This document shows positions 23,511 to 36,162 of a DNA stretch of 64,000 bases, piece after piece. The notes beneath the pieces are model-generated. The model did not search any database. It had not been told where the DNA came from and saw only the letters and a program-made list of their open reading frames with translations. The DNA comes from Pocillopora verrucosa (lineage: Eukaryota > Cnidaria > Anthozoa > Scleractinia > Pocilloporidae), in assembly GCF_036669915.1 (NCBI RefSeq), contig NC_089322.1, positions 17,080,219-17,144,218 on the forward strand. The letters run 5' to 3'. Each line of letters opens with the position of its first letter. Position 1 is the stretch's first letter. The position numbers and the translations under genes are program-made.

Positions 23511-24152
23511 TATTGAGTGGTAGGATATTTTTGGTTCAATTTAGTATGTTCAAATTCCAAATTTAATTTAGATTCATAATTCTCTTGAAGATTATCTTTA
23601 CTTTGTTCACTTAAAAAGTTTATCAATATTGTTAGTATTAATAATTTTAACTCATTGTTTAAGCCTTTCTTAATTATTTACAAGCTATAATGGCACTGTA
23701 AGTGTGTATTAAATAAAATTTCCCCAAAAATTGCTGATTAAACACAGCATGTCAGGTTACTGCAAAGAAAATAAGCAAAGAAAATAACTGAGTTGTTTTT
23801 ATTTTAGTTCTTTGCAAATAAGCCTACATAATGTCACCTAATGGGAATGCTGTGCAACCTTTCAAAGCAAACCAATAGCTCTGGCAATGGTCAGAATGCA
23901 TTAGCATGCTCTTGTGGTTGAGTGGGGGGGGGGGGGGGGAGAAGGGAGAGGGGATAAGGATGGTCTCAGTTCCACATTCTGTCTTGCCCATTCCTGTTAT
24001 GTCATCAGTGCTGATCAAATATGTACAAAATAACGTGCATTGTTTTGCATTTCTCTATCATTTATTACATCATATGAAACATAATTCTCACTCCTGATTT
24101 TTCTTTTTGTCACCTATTTCCCTCACTATTCTGTTTCTTCAATGTTGGACTC

Positions 24153-24359
24153 TTGACCCTTTGACTCCCAAGATCTCATTATAAATTCTCCTTACTGTCT
24201 GCCAAACGATTCTCCTTATGTTAGTTTGGAGAACTTGGTATGGGATCATTTAGTAATCCCATTGATATTTTTCTTTTTTCTCATCACTTGCCTGTATGAT
24301 ATTGTATAGATATAGTAAGGAGAGATTGTCTTGGTCACTCACAGGAGTTAAAGAATTAA
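24153..24359 (+). mobile_element. TTAA MITE, subtype A
   Basis: Contains GACTCCCAAGATCTCATTA at the left and GGAGTTAAAGAATTAA at the right. Absent from the matching place behind R5, so it inserted after the duplication or was lost there. Confidence 0.55.
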
Positions 24360-24819
24360 CTTCCCTTTTTTTTTGCAATTTGGTAAAAAAAGAAAAACTC
24401 TAGATCTCAATTCCATTTTTTTCAAGTTAACTTGGGGTATTTATTTTTTTAAACAAATTCTTACAATAACAAAAACTATTCATAAATTCTTCTGAGGTAT
24501 GAATACTGTATTTTACAGGGCAAAATTATTTCGATTTGGGTGATAACCATTGATAAGTACTAAAACAATTAGGAGCAAAATTACTTTTTGCTTCATAACC
24601 TACAGAATTGTAGCCATTCAAAAAGTTTCAGTACAAAAATAGTGTTCTTGAATTCTGCTTGGCAGCAAATGTCTACATCCTCTGTTACAAAAATACACAT
24701 TTTAAAATACTTTATAAAATATTTCACTTGTAACTTGCCCTGTGACACTACATATCATGCAATTGCACTGTCAGAAAGAGATATAAATTTTAATTACAAA
24801 GTAGTGTAGAGAATTGAGT

Positions 24820-24825
24820 TTTATT
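24820..24825 (-). terminator. Poly(A) signal AATAAA downstream of R4
   Basis: On the minus strand the hexamer sits about 160 bases beyond the R4 stop. The same signal in the same context is conserved behind R5, which supports its use. Confidence 0.55.
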
Positions 24826-24983
24826 CCTACACTCCCATTGCCTCTGTTGATTTAGTGGCTAACATAATGACAATTGAGAGTCAATATTGGACTTAATTTC
24901 CATGGAGAGCTCCTAGGCCCATAAGTAGCAACCAACTTCTGTTAACTTTGTTTTCAATTCAAGGTCCACGGCCTTGGTATCAT

Positions 24984-27900
24984 TCATTTCCCCTTTTTGT
25001 GAAGGGGCTCATACACATCTTGCCTATCAGACCCTTTCAGGGGCTCATACAAAGATTCTCTCTGAGACCCAGGGCTGTCCACCAATGCATGTGGTGCACC
25101 AAATTCAAGGGTCTGCTCATAGGCTGGGTTGTCATGACTATCAGCAGACAGGGGTCTGTTGGGAGCAGCATATTCTGCACCACTTGAATCTGCCACATCA
25201 AGAACATTATAAAGGGGCTCACTGGTTGCACCATCAGAGGAGCCATGCTGTCTGGAATGGGCATTTTCAGTATCTGCATTTTCAAGCACATTATATAGTG
25301 GTTCCTGATGTTCTTGTTTGGATTCAGGCACCTCAAGCACATTATACAGTGGATCCTGTTGAACACCAACATCTGGGGCCTCATCTGTCTGTCCTGCACC
25401 AGCCCCATCCAGCACATTGTAAACAGGGTCCTGAATGTTCCCTGGAGTATCTTGTCCAGGATCTGGCCCTTCCAGTACATTATATATTGCCTCTGATGTA
25501 TTTCCTTGTTTGATGTGAGACTCCTCAAGGACACTATACACAGGGTCTGGGGGTACACTGGGTTTTCCAGGGTTTTTTGCATTGCTTTGTTTCTGTTTTG
25601 GTATTGGTTTCTTGGTGGAAGGCTGGTTGTTCTGTAAACTTTGGTAAACTGATGGTGCTGCAGGTGTATTATTGTCCAGACTTTGGTAAACAGATGAATT
25701 GTCATAATTTTCATCTGCAGTACTGTATACAGCTCCGTAATTTTCATGTCCTACTGCAGAAATGGAAAAATATGATAAATAAAAGTTAAGAAAATTATTC
25801 TGAATAGATTCCAGGGTGTTTAACAGTCATTGGAGATCAGGGAATTCTCCTGCTAGATTTTGTATGCCCGAGCTATTTCTTCCTCGTATTAATTTTAAAG
25901 CCTGCCATTTGTGGAATACCTGCCTTACTGATCTGCAAGCATGAGATCAAGATGGCTGGATATTGGCTCAAGTATTTTTTTCTAGCAATTCCATTGATGA
26001 CATTGTCCAAAACTTAATAAGCACCTTGTAAGTCAACTCCACAATTTTTTTTTCTTGCATGGAATCAAAGCAGGCACTCCCAAACAGGTGAGATGGGCTC
26101 AACTTACCCACTTGGATAGCCAATCAGAGCATGGGATTCAATTCAGGGTAGAACCATTAATGTAACTATTATTAATCAATAAAATACTATAATCATTTCA
26201 TGTAATATTGACCCATCCCTCTACACCATCCATTGCCATTCTACAAATTATTACTGACCAACTCACCTTTGTTGTCAACAAGTTCCAAGTATGTTGGTTG
26301 ACTGTCTTGCTTACTGAAAGTTGTGGCTTTCTCTCTTGGTCTTTCCATTTTAATGTCATCTTGAGGTTTCTCATACCCTGGGTTCTTAACTAGTATTAAA
26401 ATTTTAAATAAAGTAATTGTAACTATTACTTCATTAACAAAACTAGCTTTTACTATAATCTTAAATTGTGATAGGAGATTCACTTTGTATTCTATACTGA
26501 ACAGTCATTCAATAAATAAATGTAGCTACAACATGATTGTCTATAGTCAAAATAATTTGGTGCACAGTATTATAATATTATACATCTTGAGCCCTAATTG
26601 GTCTTTAGATTCATAGACACATAATGCAGTTTTTGGCTAATAAATGTGAATAAAAAGACAGCAGTGATCACTTTCTAAATATTTTGATCAATCCACCTGA
26701 GACACAAGGAGGGTCTAATAGTGTACCAGCGTTCCAACAAGTTAATTTTACCCTTAACCCTTTGACCCCTAAGAACGACAAACATCTAATTTCTCCTTAC
26801 AATATCACTCTTGAATCACACAGTATGATCAGGAGAATGAAGGAAATGATCACCAGCTGAAGACTCTTGATTGTTAACCTTTAACTCCCAAGATCTCATT
26901 AGTGATTCTCCTTACTGTCTGCTATATAGTTCTTGTGATGTTAGTTTGGAGAATTTGGTATTAGATTAACTAATTATCCCCCAAATTAATATTTTTCTTT
27001 ATTCTCATCACTTGTCTGCTTGATATTGTATTGATATTGTAAGGAGAAATTCTGTCTTGGTCACCAATAGGAGTTAAAGGGTTGAACAAATTCTCTTTGT
27101 CAACACCCAAGGAAATGTATGGAGAACAGTACGGAGAATATGCATACTGATGTTAAGGTGTAAGGGGTTGATACAAAACCTTACCTCCTACATGTAGTTT
27201 TGCTTTCTTTTCTGTACTTTCCCTGTGAAACGAATCCAGATTACAATTCAAAACTATGATCATTACAAGATCACAAGGCTTTAAGTAAGCTCTCTCTTGT
27301 TGACTGTATTATCCAAATTATAAACATTTACATTCAGACTTAAATTCTCTCTCACACAACAAAATGTTACTTATGACACAAGTCAAAACAAATGATATCT
27401 GCAAGCTCTGTAATTTCTTTTAGAACATTTTTTTGTAGCTGCTGTAAAATATTTATCAATTTCTGTTGAAGTAGCTTACCCGGCTAACCTTCTTCTCTTG
27501 CAAAATACAATGAACAACCCTATGACGATAATCCCAAAAGCAACAGCACCACCAACTCCAGCACCAATTGCTACTCCTTTGTCTTTTCCACCTTTCCTTG
27601 CCTCTTTGTCTCCTGGACCATCCACAGGAGGAAGACTTGACTCAGTGGTTGGTAACTTGGAGCATGAGAAAGTAAAACAAAATTTTAAATAATTATCAAA
27701 TTTGTCCTTTAAAAGACTTCACAATTAAATGTACATTACTTTTTAATCTACAAATGATTACACATATTCTTTAGGGTGAGGAGTCATGTTACTCAATATT
27801 GTTGCACATTTAACTTCTAGGCATCATAATGATTATAATCATGGTTTCATAGTATCATACATAGTATTGTGACAACAGAGCACCCTCTTAACAGTAATAC

Positions 27901-30900
27901 TTAATACAGAACCAAAAACTGTTCCCCAACAGAAGACCTACCTCTGATGGTTCACTATAATTTGGTTCCTCTGTGCTAGCTGAAGATTTTGGGATCCCTG
28001 TGTTTATCACATGATTAGAAATTTCCTCTGAACTGACTGGTAAGGAGCTTTCCAGTTCTGCTGTTGATGTTGATGGCAGAATTGGTCCAGCTGAATGTAA
28101 GACCGGCCTTGTTTGAAGTGAACTTGTTTCCACATGTTTTGATACAAATGTTGAAAATTTGTCTGTGTGTTTTGTTGGACTTCCTGTGGTTGCATCCAAT
28201 GAAGGAGAAGGTGATGGGGAAGTGGTTGGTTGTGGCAATAATGTCAGGGAGAATGTTTGCTGCATTGATTGAGATAATTGTGGTGATGTTGAAAGTGCAA
28301 ACATTGATGATGGATTGGGAGAACTCACTGTAGTTGGAACAGTATTTAAAGATTCTGAGCTTGTTGTTGATGGGGCATAATCTGAATAGGTAAGTAAAAA
28401 AGTTGTTCAATTTTCATCTCACTCTCACGCATGGTTGGTAACTATCAAATATTACAAATAAAGCAATAAGAAAATATGTAAGAAATGTTTTTTTTTCTAA
28501 AATTAATTTAGGAATATTAGTGTGTGCCTGTCTAATTGCTATCATTGATAAAGTGGTTAATAAGCTTATATTTAAAAGAAAATGCCAGTGGTGTTGTGTT
28601 GGTGAGGAGTATTAAAAGAGTTTCCAAAATGAGTCTTAGCCCATTATTCTGAATGAATCGAAGGGCTGACACTTAAAATGTCAGTGCCCATGCTTATGCC
28701 ACAATGGTATGTTGCTAGATACACTGTTCTTAAACCAATGTGCTATAGCATGCTTACATAATACAGTATTACATATGTCTGCCTTGAATGTGTGAACCAA
28801 CCTCAGGAAACATGAGGATCAACACATCTTTTTCAGAAAATGGCTGGGAAACAATTCTGAGATATTTTGAAATCATACTGTACATTGAAATAAAATTAAT
28901 ACCATATCTATTATGTAGGATTCCAAGGATTAAAATGATTGCAAAACAACTAAGTTTTAAGAAACAAGACAGCTAAATTTGACTTACAGGTTACATTCCC
29001 TTGTGCCTTAAGAAGATAGCATATTTTATTTTTACTTTGAGATGACAGTCCAACACAATTCATTTCCAGATAGATAATTCTCCCTGACAACTTCCTTTTC
29101 TTGTCCTTCCACTGAAAGAAGAAAAGGGTTTAAGGTTGAAGTTAATTAATGCTAATTTTTAAAACACCAAGCTTGCATAATCAAAGAGTCTCCTGTTTTA
29201 ATAACATAAATTGACAAAAATAATGCCCATAATTCCAATGCAAGTTAGTATAGTTCCAACTTTTAAGCAAAACACATGAAAAGTTCACAGATCAGAATAC
29301 ATTGTAAGAAAAGTGTGCCATCTAAGTATGGATAAGCCTAGCAAAGTACTTAATTAGTACATTTTGTATATCAATTTGTCCAGTTAAAAGTAAAACAGTT
29401 AGTTTTGTTTTCCCCTAACTTCTTAGTTTTTCCCTCAACTTCATTCTTTATCCAGCAAATATCAACATTCCTTGAAAAACTAAACCAACTGTTTGCTAAA
29501 TAAGTAAAAATTAACTAAAGAATACAAAGGACCTCTACAGTGGAATGAAATTGATGAGGGGTTAGAGAATTCACTTTGAAGTTAATAATCTTTTAACTGA
29601 GAACTGGCTTTGCCTCTATATCATTTGGTGACTTAATATCATTCTATTTATTTTAAATAATAACTCATTTTATTGTATATTTTGTGGTTTAATTTTTTCT
29701 TTACTTTAAGACTTTGAAAATTGTTCTTTCTTTCCCCTTGGTCTCAGATTATGTTCACAGATGCAAGACAAAGGGAAAATTATACTGGTAACTCAAAATT
29801 TGTTAACCAACTGAAGGAAATTTTTAACCTCATCAAATAACTGTATGTGAACTGCTGTTTGTGTTTAAATTCTACTTTTAATGGTGTGTAAATAGCTATA
29901 GAGACAATGACATCAATTACAGTAGAGCTGTTTTTCTAATTAGTGTATTAAGAAAATTAGGTAATAGGTAAATGCAAACATTTCCTTGTAAACTGTTTAC
30001 TACACATTTCATTGTATGTTTCTTTGTCTTTGCTTGAAATCCCTGTATGAGGTCACTCAGCTCACAATCATCAAGGCTGGCAAAGCACTGATTAAGTTCC
30101 TCTTTATTTTCTTTTTTTCCTAGGGCTCAGGGGAGAAATGACAGCTATAAACCCCATATCAAATATTTCTAATGTGTACTTGAAAGTACTTTGCAAGTAT
30201 TGAGAAAGCTTTGAGTTGAAAATTTTTTCAAATTGTATGTGCTTCCTAACACAAGAAGCATCACAACTGTGGGACTTTAAATATATGTACTCTTTTCTAA
30301 ACTGGCAATCAACTAATGAGAGCACCCTTACTATGTCAATTATTTTATAAAATTATGTACAGTGTATGTATGGTAACAGAACAGGTGTAGAGAGTATAAT
30401 TAAGATACAAGTCGTATACATAATGCAGTATGAAATATGAAGTCACTTAAAATAAATACAGTCAATAAAATCCTACACCAGATATTCTTTACCATGTTTA
30501 TTACAAAATGTTCACAAAATTGCAAACCAAACTATGTGCTACAGTCTGAATTTGCCTCATAGAAAACATCGCACATTCAATCAGTTGCTCTGCTTTGGCT
30601 TTCAAATTTTTCATAAAATGTAATTTTCTCTGAGATGCTCATGGGAAAAAGAAAAAAACTTTTGCATTTGCAATTATAATTTTTTTTATTGAGAAGGGAA
30701 CAGCAAACTGTACTAAACAGCAAACTCTACAAGGGACAATGAGCAATTCACTTCCTCAACCATATTCTTCAGCAGCCAAATGGGGCAAGTTTTCATCACT
30801 TTCAAAAGCAATCAACTGACACTCATTTTCAGCTTAATCAAACTCTTTCTCTTAATAAAAGTTCTATCCTTAAAGAATCCTATACTCTGAATATTTCTGT

Positions 30901-33900
30901 ATTTTTCTGTCAAATTTATGTGAATTCAAAGCTCAGAAATCGTTTCAATCTCTGAAGGTGCAAACGCTTGCCACAAATTTCAACTAACTTTGATCAACTT
31001 TTATCACACAAATTTTGGATTGGTTTATGGATTGTCAAATGCACAATTTCATAAGCTAGCAGGAAATACAATGGTCCAGAGCATGTATTGAGAAAATCTA
31101 TATCAGGTATCAAATATCCCTTCCCTTGAGCTATTGGAGAGATATACATTTAGAAAAGCAACAGAGAACTTTTTCCCTTTTTTATATACTCTCATCTAAA
31201 CACTTGAGAGGTTAGGAGAATTCTTGAAAGTTGTGCAAACCCTCAATTGTATCTCAGGTTTGCATAACTTAAACTCTGACACTATTGCTTGAATGCTCTC
31301 CCAAAAATTGATGGAAAAAAATTCAACTAAGGAAAAAGATGACTTCAACTGATCTATTCAGGGATCAAGTACAAGCCAGTACAACAATAATTTAGAAGTT
31401 ATTAATAAGAAACTCCTACAATAACCACATTGTATTGGCTGATTAATATGTTATGACACTGAAAAGAATCACTGATTAATAAAATTAAGTAATGAGAAGT
31501 TACCTGTATGATGAAGTTCTTCTGGCTTTCACTTCCAATTGTTAGCTCAAAGACATCATTGGTTACTCTTTCCCATTGCACTTGAAAACCACTGTAATCA
31601 AAATAGTATCCATGGAGGCTGCAGTTATACTTCTTTGAGCTGACTTTAGTTGTTGTTTTACCTCCATTGTGAAGGTTAACTGACTTAGCCAAACCACCAT
31701 TCATCACATTTTCATATGCCGTCTTTGGACAACCTAAGTGAGAGAAATAAGTCAGGAGGAATTGCACTCTTACATTTAAATCCACCACTTAAACAGTACT
31801 AACAAAAAAATTGTTTCACATTGCCTTCCTTAGCATGAAATTTGATTGGTTAACTTTCAAGCAAACTTCAGAAATCAAAGTGAAAATTTGACCAACAAAG
31901 TCTGAGCTGTGCTCAGAAGGACTGGTTACATAAAATATTAAATATCTTTGAGCAAGTTTTTTTGCATTAATGGGTCACTTTATAAAAAGAAAACCCAATT
32001 CTGAGGAACCTGCATTAAGCGGTCAACCTGTTTCAAGTGGTCACCCACAATTCCTTGTGAATGATGGTTTGTTACAAGTTCAACTGTATACATAGACTGT
32101 TTGCTTGAATGTGCAGTTTTTCGGAAATACACAGTTTTGAAGTATTAGGTCTTTGTGGCATGATATTTGCATGGCCAAATATTTGAACTCATTTCAAAGG
32201 TAATACAAGTATCTGCCGCATGCACCACCATGTTGTGAAAAGTATCTTGTAACACACATTAATTCTTAAAGAAATTTCACAAGTATTTCATTTCATAACT
32301 TGAACATAAGCCAGTTCAATTTTGCGATCTCCTCTTTTCTTTCTGCCAAAGCTAGTTCTCACCAAAAAGATGTATAAATGATAGCCATACTATATTCTGT
32401 GATTTAAATTATTAAGCACATAAAATCTGAAATTCTGCAAAGATAGGATAAGTTGTCTTAACTTTTCAGGGATCTGAGGTTTGAGTTTTCAAGGTCTAAG
32501 GTCTCCTGACACCCTTGTCAATGAGAAACAATTATTTCTTCGGTTTCAAATAGTAATTTTTTTATTTGTCCAACTTGAAGTACAACTCAGAGTCTGACTT
32601 GAACTCAAGCTCAAGTCCAACTTCAAAGGTTTGCACTTCCACCCCCCCTTCCACCCACCATCCCCTCTAGCTCCAATCAAACATGGATGGTCAGTTAAAC
32701 AATTGTGAGCTCCTTAATGCTAACTCATCCTAATAACAGACCAGCACTGCAGGCTAACTTTAAATATCCTTTGCTATTCCCATTCATGAAACTCACCCAG
32801 GATTGGCAAAATATCGTGATCCTTGCAAGAATACATGAGTTAAAATCATCTTTTTGTGCTATATTTTCTAATTTGTTTTAGTTTTTAACAAAACAGCTAT
32901 GCATCCCAAAGTCATTGGCTAGCAGTGGATATTTATCTCATTTCATGGCTTGGCAAATATCCATTACTAGCTATTGAGGTTTCGCACAAACCATAAGTTA
33001 TAAAAGGTTTGATAGTAGATTTTGACAGAGGATGACTGGCAGATTATCTCTAGGTAGTTTGTAAAGTCAAATTGTGGTATAGGTTTTGCGTTAAGAGGGT
33101 GTTTTTGTGGACAAACCACTGTTCAGCATGAAAACAAGGCTCTTTAAAAACAATTTAAGGTTAATTCCCACCTTCACAGGGGTCTTTGGGAAAAAATTCA
33201 TATGCAGGCTAGTTTCTCTAAAATCCTAGTAAACTATACATCATAACAAACTATACATCAGAAGAAAGCTTAATAAATGCAGTTTGTGATAAAAATTCAA
33301 TTTAAGTGAGTTTTCTTTTCTTTCAGGAGCTGGTTAGGCGTGAAACAAATTAATCGGGAATTGGATACCACAGCACAAGCAAAATGGCTGCACAGTCTTA
33401 TTCACACTGCAACAATCAGCAAAAGTATGTCAAGCTTTTTCAACATTCTGATTGGTTGTCTAGATATCAGCATCTAAAGTTGAAGGAGCTAAAAATATGC
33501 AAGGCGGGTTGCATAAATGAATGCCACAGGAAAGATTGTTCAAATATCAAAATTTCCCTACACAATTTCATTTATCATTATTCCTGGAATGTTTTAGCCA
33601 AAATTTGATGAAAATTGGTAAATCTAAATACCCTATAGATTTGCTCAAAGTAGATGTATTTCTCCCAAAATCAAATGCAAGATTTTAGCTCATAAAGGTT
33701 TGTAAACATCTTGCACCACCCCAGGAGATTATCTCACCTCCTAAAATCACAAGCAAATGGGAGAACAGGACCTCCTAGCATCAATGACAATGGATCAAGA
33801 TTTCCCAGAAAGAGGACCCTTGGCAGACACTTTTTTTTATCTCAACTGCTCAGAGGAGCATTGAGAAGGATGATAATGGGCAAAGTTGCCAAAGGCAAAG

Positions 33901-35790
33901 GAAAAACCCACAGCCAAAATGGAAAAACTGCAAAATGTGCTGAGAAGCAAGACAACAAATCGACAGACAACTTTCAAAAGCATGATCTGAAGCAATTATC
34001 AATGTTTTTGTATCAAGGCTAGCACTAGTAAATAAAAGGAAAATGAGTTTTTAACTTTATGGATGACAAATTTTATTACGACATGACTTCTTTGTTCTAA
34101 ATCTGGATGCCAGTGTGGAGCTCCACCTGTACCAGTCACTTTCAAAAAGGATTTTTTCTATTCTTGACAGAATGGTACTTTCTTTCTTCTTAATGCCTGT
34201 TTTTTCTTTCTTTTTTTCAACAAGGACTTTCTTCTGCTCTTGATTTTTCCATAAGCAAAGATTTTCCATCACACAAAGAGCTTCCACGTGTGATTTTGTC
34301 AAGTGCACTTCCAAATAACATGAAAAATGAGCCCATAGATGTGACGTTGCTGCAAAAATTCTTCCAGGGAATTTGCTCAGGTATGAAATTATGACACCTT
34401 CCTGATTTATTAACTTTTATCTGAAATTAAAATTTTCTTAATAACACAAGTGCTTTCGGATATTTTAAAACTTTTTTCTCAGAAACATTGGTAACTAAAA
34501 TGTTTGGAGTCAGTATAGTCAAACAAAAGAAAAAAATGATTTTTTTTTGCTTCTGAAGATGGGAAATAACCTTCAACTTTATTTTAAGAAAGCAATTCTT
34601 GTTTTTTACACTAGGGTTTAGTGCAACTTTATCTTGTTTGACACAAAAATGTTTGTTCTTCCCTTGAGAGGAAAGGCAAATGTTTGTAAATGAAAGTAAA
34701 ACTGTAGTGATTGATACTTTCCAAATGGCATTCTGAAGAATTCAGAGTCACATGACCAAACATGTGACATAATTTCATGGTCTTACAGAGTAAACAAACT
34801 TAATTATTGTTATAAAACTGACTTCACACAAGGAGTTTTGTCTTAAAAAACATAGTTTAAAGGCCATGGAAACCCTATTTTATAAACCAGTCTCCTTTTC
34901 ATGCCAAGAGAATAACCCTTTTAGGATTGATTTAAATTTTATGTTAAGAGTGCAATTCTAGTAATTTACATAGCAATTTACAAAGGAATATAGCACAAAT
35001 GCATCTTTTCTAAAGCAAACATGTTTGTTCTTCCTTAGAGATGATAGGCAAATGTTTGTAAATGAAAGTAAAACAGTAGTAATTAGTACTTTCCCATAAG
35101 TTTTTTTTGCATATTCAGAGTCACATTACCAGTCATGTTACATGATTCATGGTTTTAAAGAGTAAGCAAACTTCCTGTTATTAAACTGACTTCACATATG
35201 AAGTTAAGTATAAAAAAAAAATTAAAAAAAAAAAAAAAAAAAAAAACCCGTTTTAGTCAGCCTCGTTTTCATGCTAAACAGTGGCTTTTAACGCAAAACC
35301 CACAACACAATTAACTTTACAAACTACTTTGCGTTAGTCTGCAGGTCTTCCTCTATCAAAATCTACTATCAAACCTTTCCTTACTTGTGGGTTGTGCGAA
35401 ATCTCAATTTTCCTCTCCACTTCGGTGAATAGTTGCATCACGAATGAAATTGACTTTGTACTAGCCTCCAAACTTTTCTGGCAGTTGCTCTCCTTTGATG
35501 CACTTTTTCACCAACGGAAGAAAGGAATGGAAGTCCCAATTACAGCGGCAACTGCAATAGCTTCCATTCCCAGACGCCTGATATGCATTTAACGCTTTGC
35601 ACCAGGTTGATAACCCCGTACTATTTGCGCAGTCAGTGCCATATTTCACATGTACAACAAACAGATCGGAATAGCTGATTCTCCTCTCCACATCGTAACT
35701 CCTCACGTTTGACTCATCAATAGAAGACACCGTGAGACCGACTCCACCGAAATCCAGCAGAACCAGGAAAAGAAAACACTTTGGTTTCAT
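24984..35790 (-). CDS. R4: type I membrane receptor with YNVL-repeat tail
   Basis: Eight exons on the minus strand: 35466-35790, 31504-31733, 28988-29111, 27942-28381, 27480-27655, 27185-27216, 26267-26389, 24984-25750; 738 residues, all phases consistent. The start MKPKC is chosen because it opens directly onto a signal peptide; the frame is open 21 codons further up. The N-terminal module has WC and CSCRC. Exons 2-3 give the shared domain (LSGRIIYLEMNC, ICYLLK). Exon 4 is a 147-residue Ser/Thr/Pro stalk. Exon 5 has a Gly-rich lead and the membrane helix, then CKRRR. The tail carries NPGYEKP, PTYLEL, two YQSL, YSVL, five YNVL, NPAY and two YEPL motifs. Exon 1 must use a GC donor (GGAG|GCTAGT), because the GT form seen in R5 is changed; if not spliced, the frame stops at once. 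R5 is its tandem paralogue. Confidence 0.83.
26754..27172 (-). mobile_element. TTAA MITE, subtype C, split by a subtype A copy
   Basis: The two halves of a minus-oriented subtype C copy (26754-26873 and 27086-27172) flank a complete subtype A copy. R4 intron 6. Confidence 0.6.
26874..27085 (+). mobile_element. TTAA MITE, subtype A, nested
   Basis: Complete copy starting TTAACCTTTAACTCCCAAG and ending GGAGTTAAAGGGTTGA, inserted in the middle of a subtype C copy. Confidence 0.65.
34545..35247. repeat. Direct duplication in R4 intron 1 ending in poly(A)
   Basis: Two diverged copies of about 340 bases share CAAATGTTTGTAAATGAAAG, ATTCAGAGTCACAT and AAACTGACTTCACA in order. The second ends in an A-rich tract (35209-35247). 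Confidence 0.6.
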
Positions 35791-36087
35791 CACGATGTAA
35801 AGAACCTTTTGTTGCGTGGATTGAAGTCGATCAACGCGCACAAGACGAGTCAATCAATCTGCTATCAACCAGGATCACACTTCAAGCAAACTCACAGCAT
35901 GCTCGTTTCCTAAAATTCCTGACTACATCGACGTTTGCTGACAATATTGTGAATCTCTCCAAAGAAACTGAAAGGTTATATCCTAATTGCTTCCGTTGCC
36001 TACTCTCTCCTCCTCGTCGAAAATGACGTTCAATTTAGTCACATGTCCAGTGTTGACGCCTCAAGCTTGTTTGTTTGTCTCCCATCG

Positions 36088-36162
36088 CAGCCTTTGTTAG
36101 GTCTCGTCACGCAAACATCTCTCTCCTACCGTGACAAGACCAAACAACGGCTGCGAAGGGGA
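36088..36162. mobile_element. Small fold-back element
   Basis: Arms TCGCAGCCTTTGTTAGGTCT and the inverse of AGACCAAACAACGGCTGCGA are near-perfect inverted repeats around a 20-base centre. Confidence 0.5.

Larger units (their letters stand above)
22777..24983. other. Tail-to-tail intergenic region R3-R4
   Basis: Holds the 3' UTRs of R3 and R4, two TTAA MITEs (23143-23355 and about 24153-24359), a tandemly repeated 43-base AT-rich unit (about 23424-23510) and a 16-base G run (23924-23939). The right part is copied behind R5 at 39420-40570, so this stretch belongs to the R4/R5 duplication unit. Confidence 0.6.

Noticed and set aside
25037..25747. Long minus-strand open frame of 236 codons, and plus-strand frames at 24974-25513
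   Set aside because: Shadows of the repetitive YNVL-coding exon of R4. The true frame is set by the phase-1 acceptor and by matching R5 and R6; the same shadows recur at 40559-41206.
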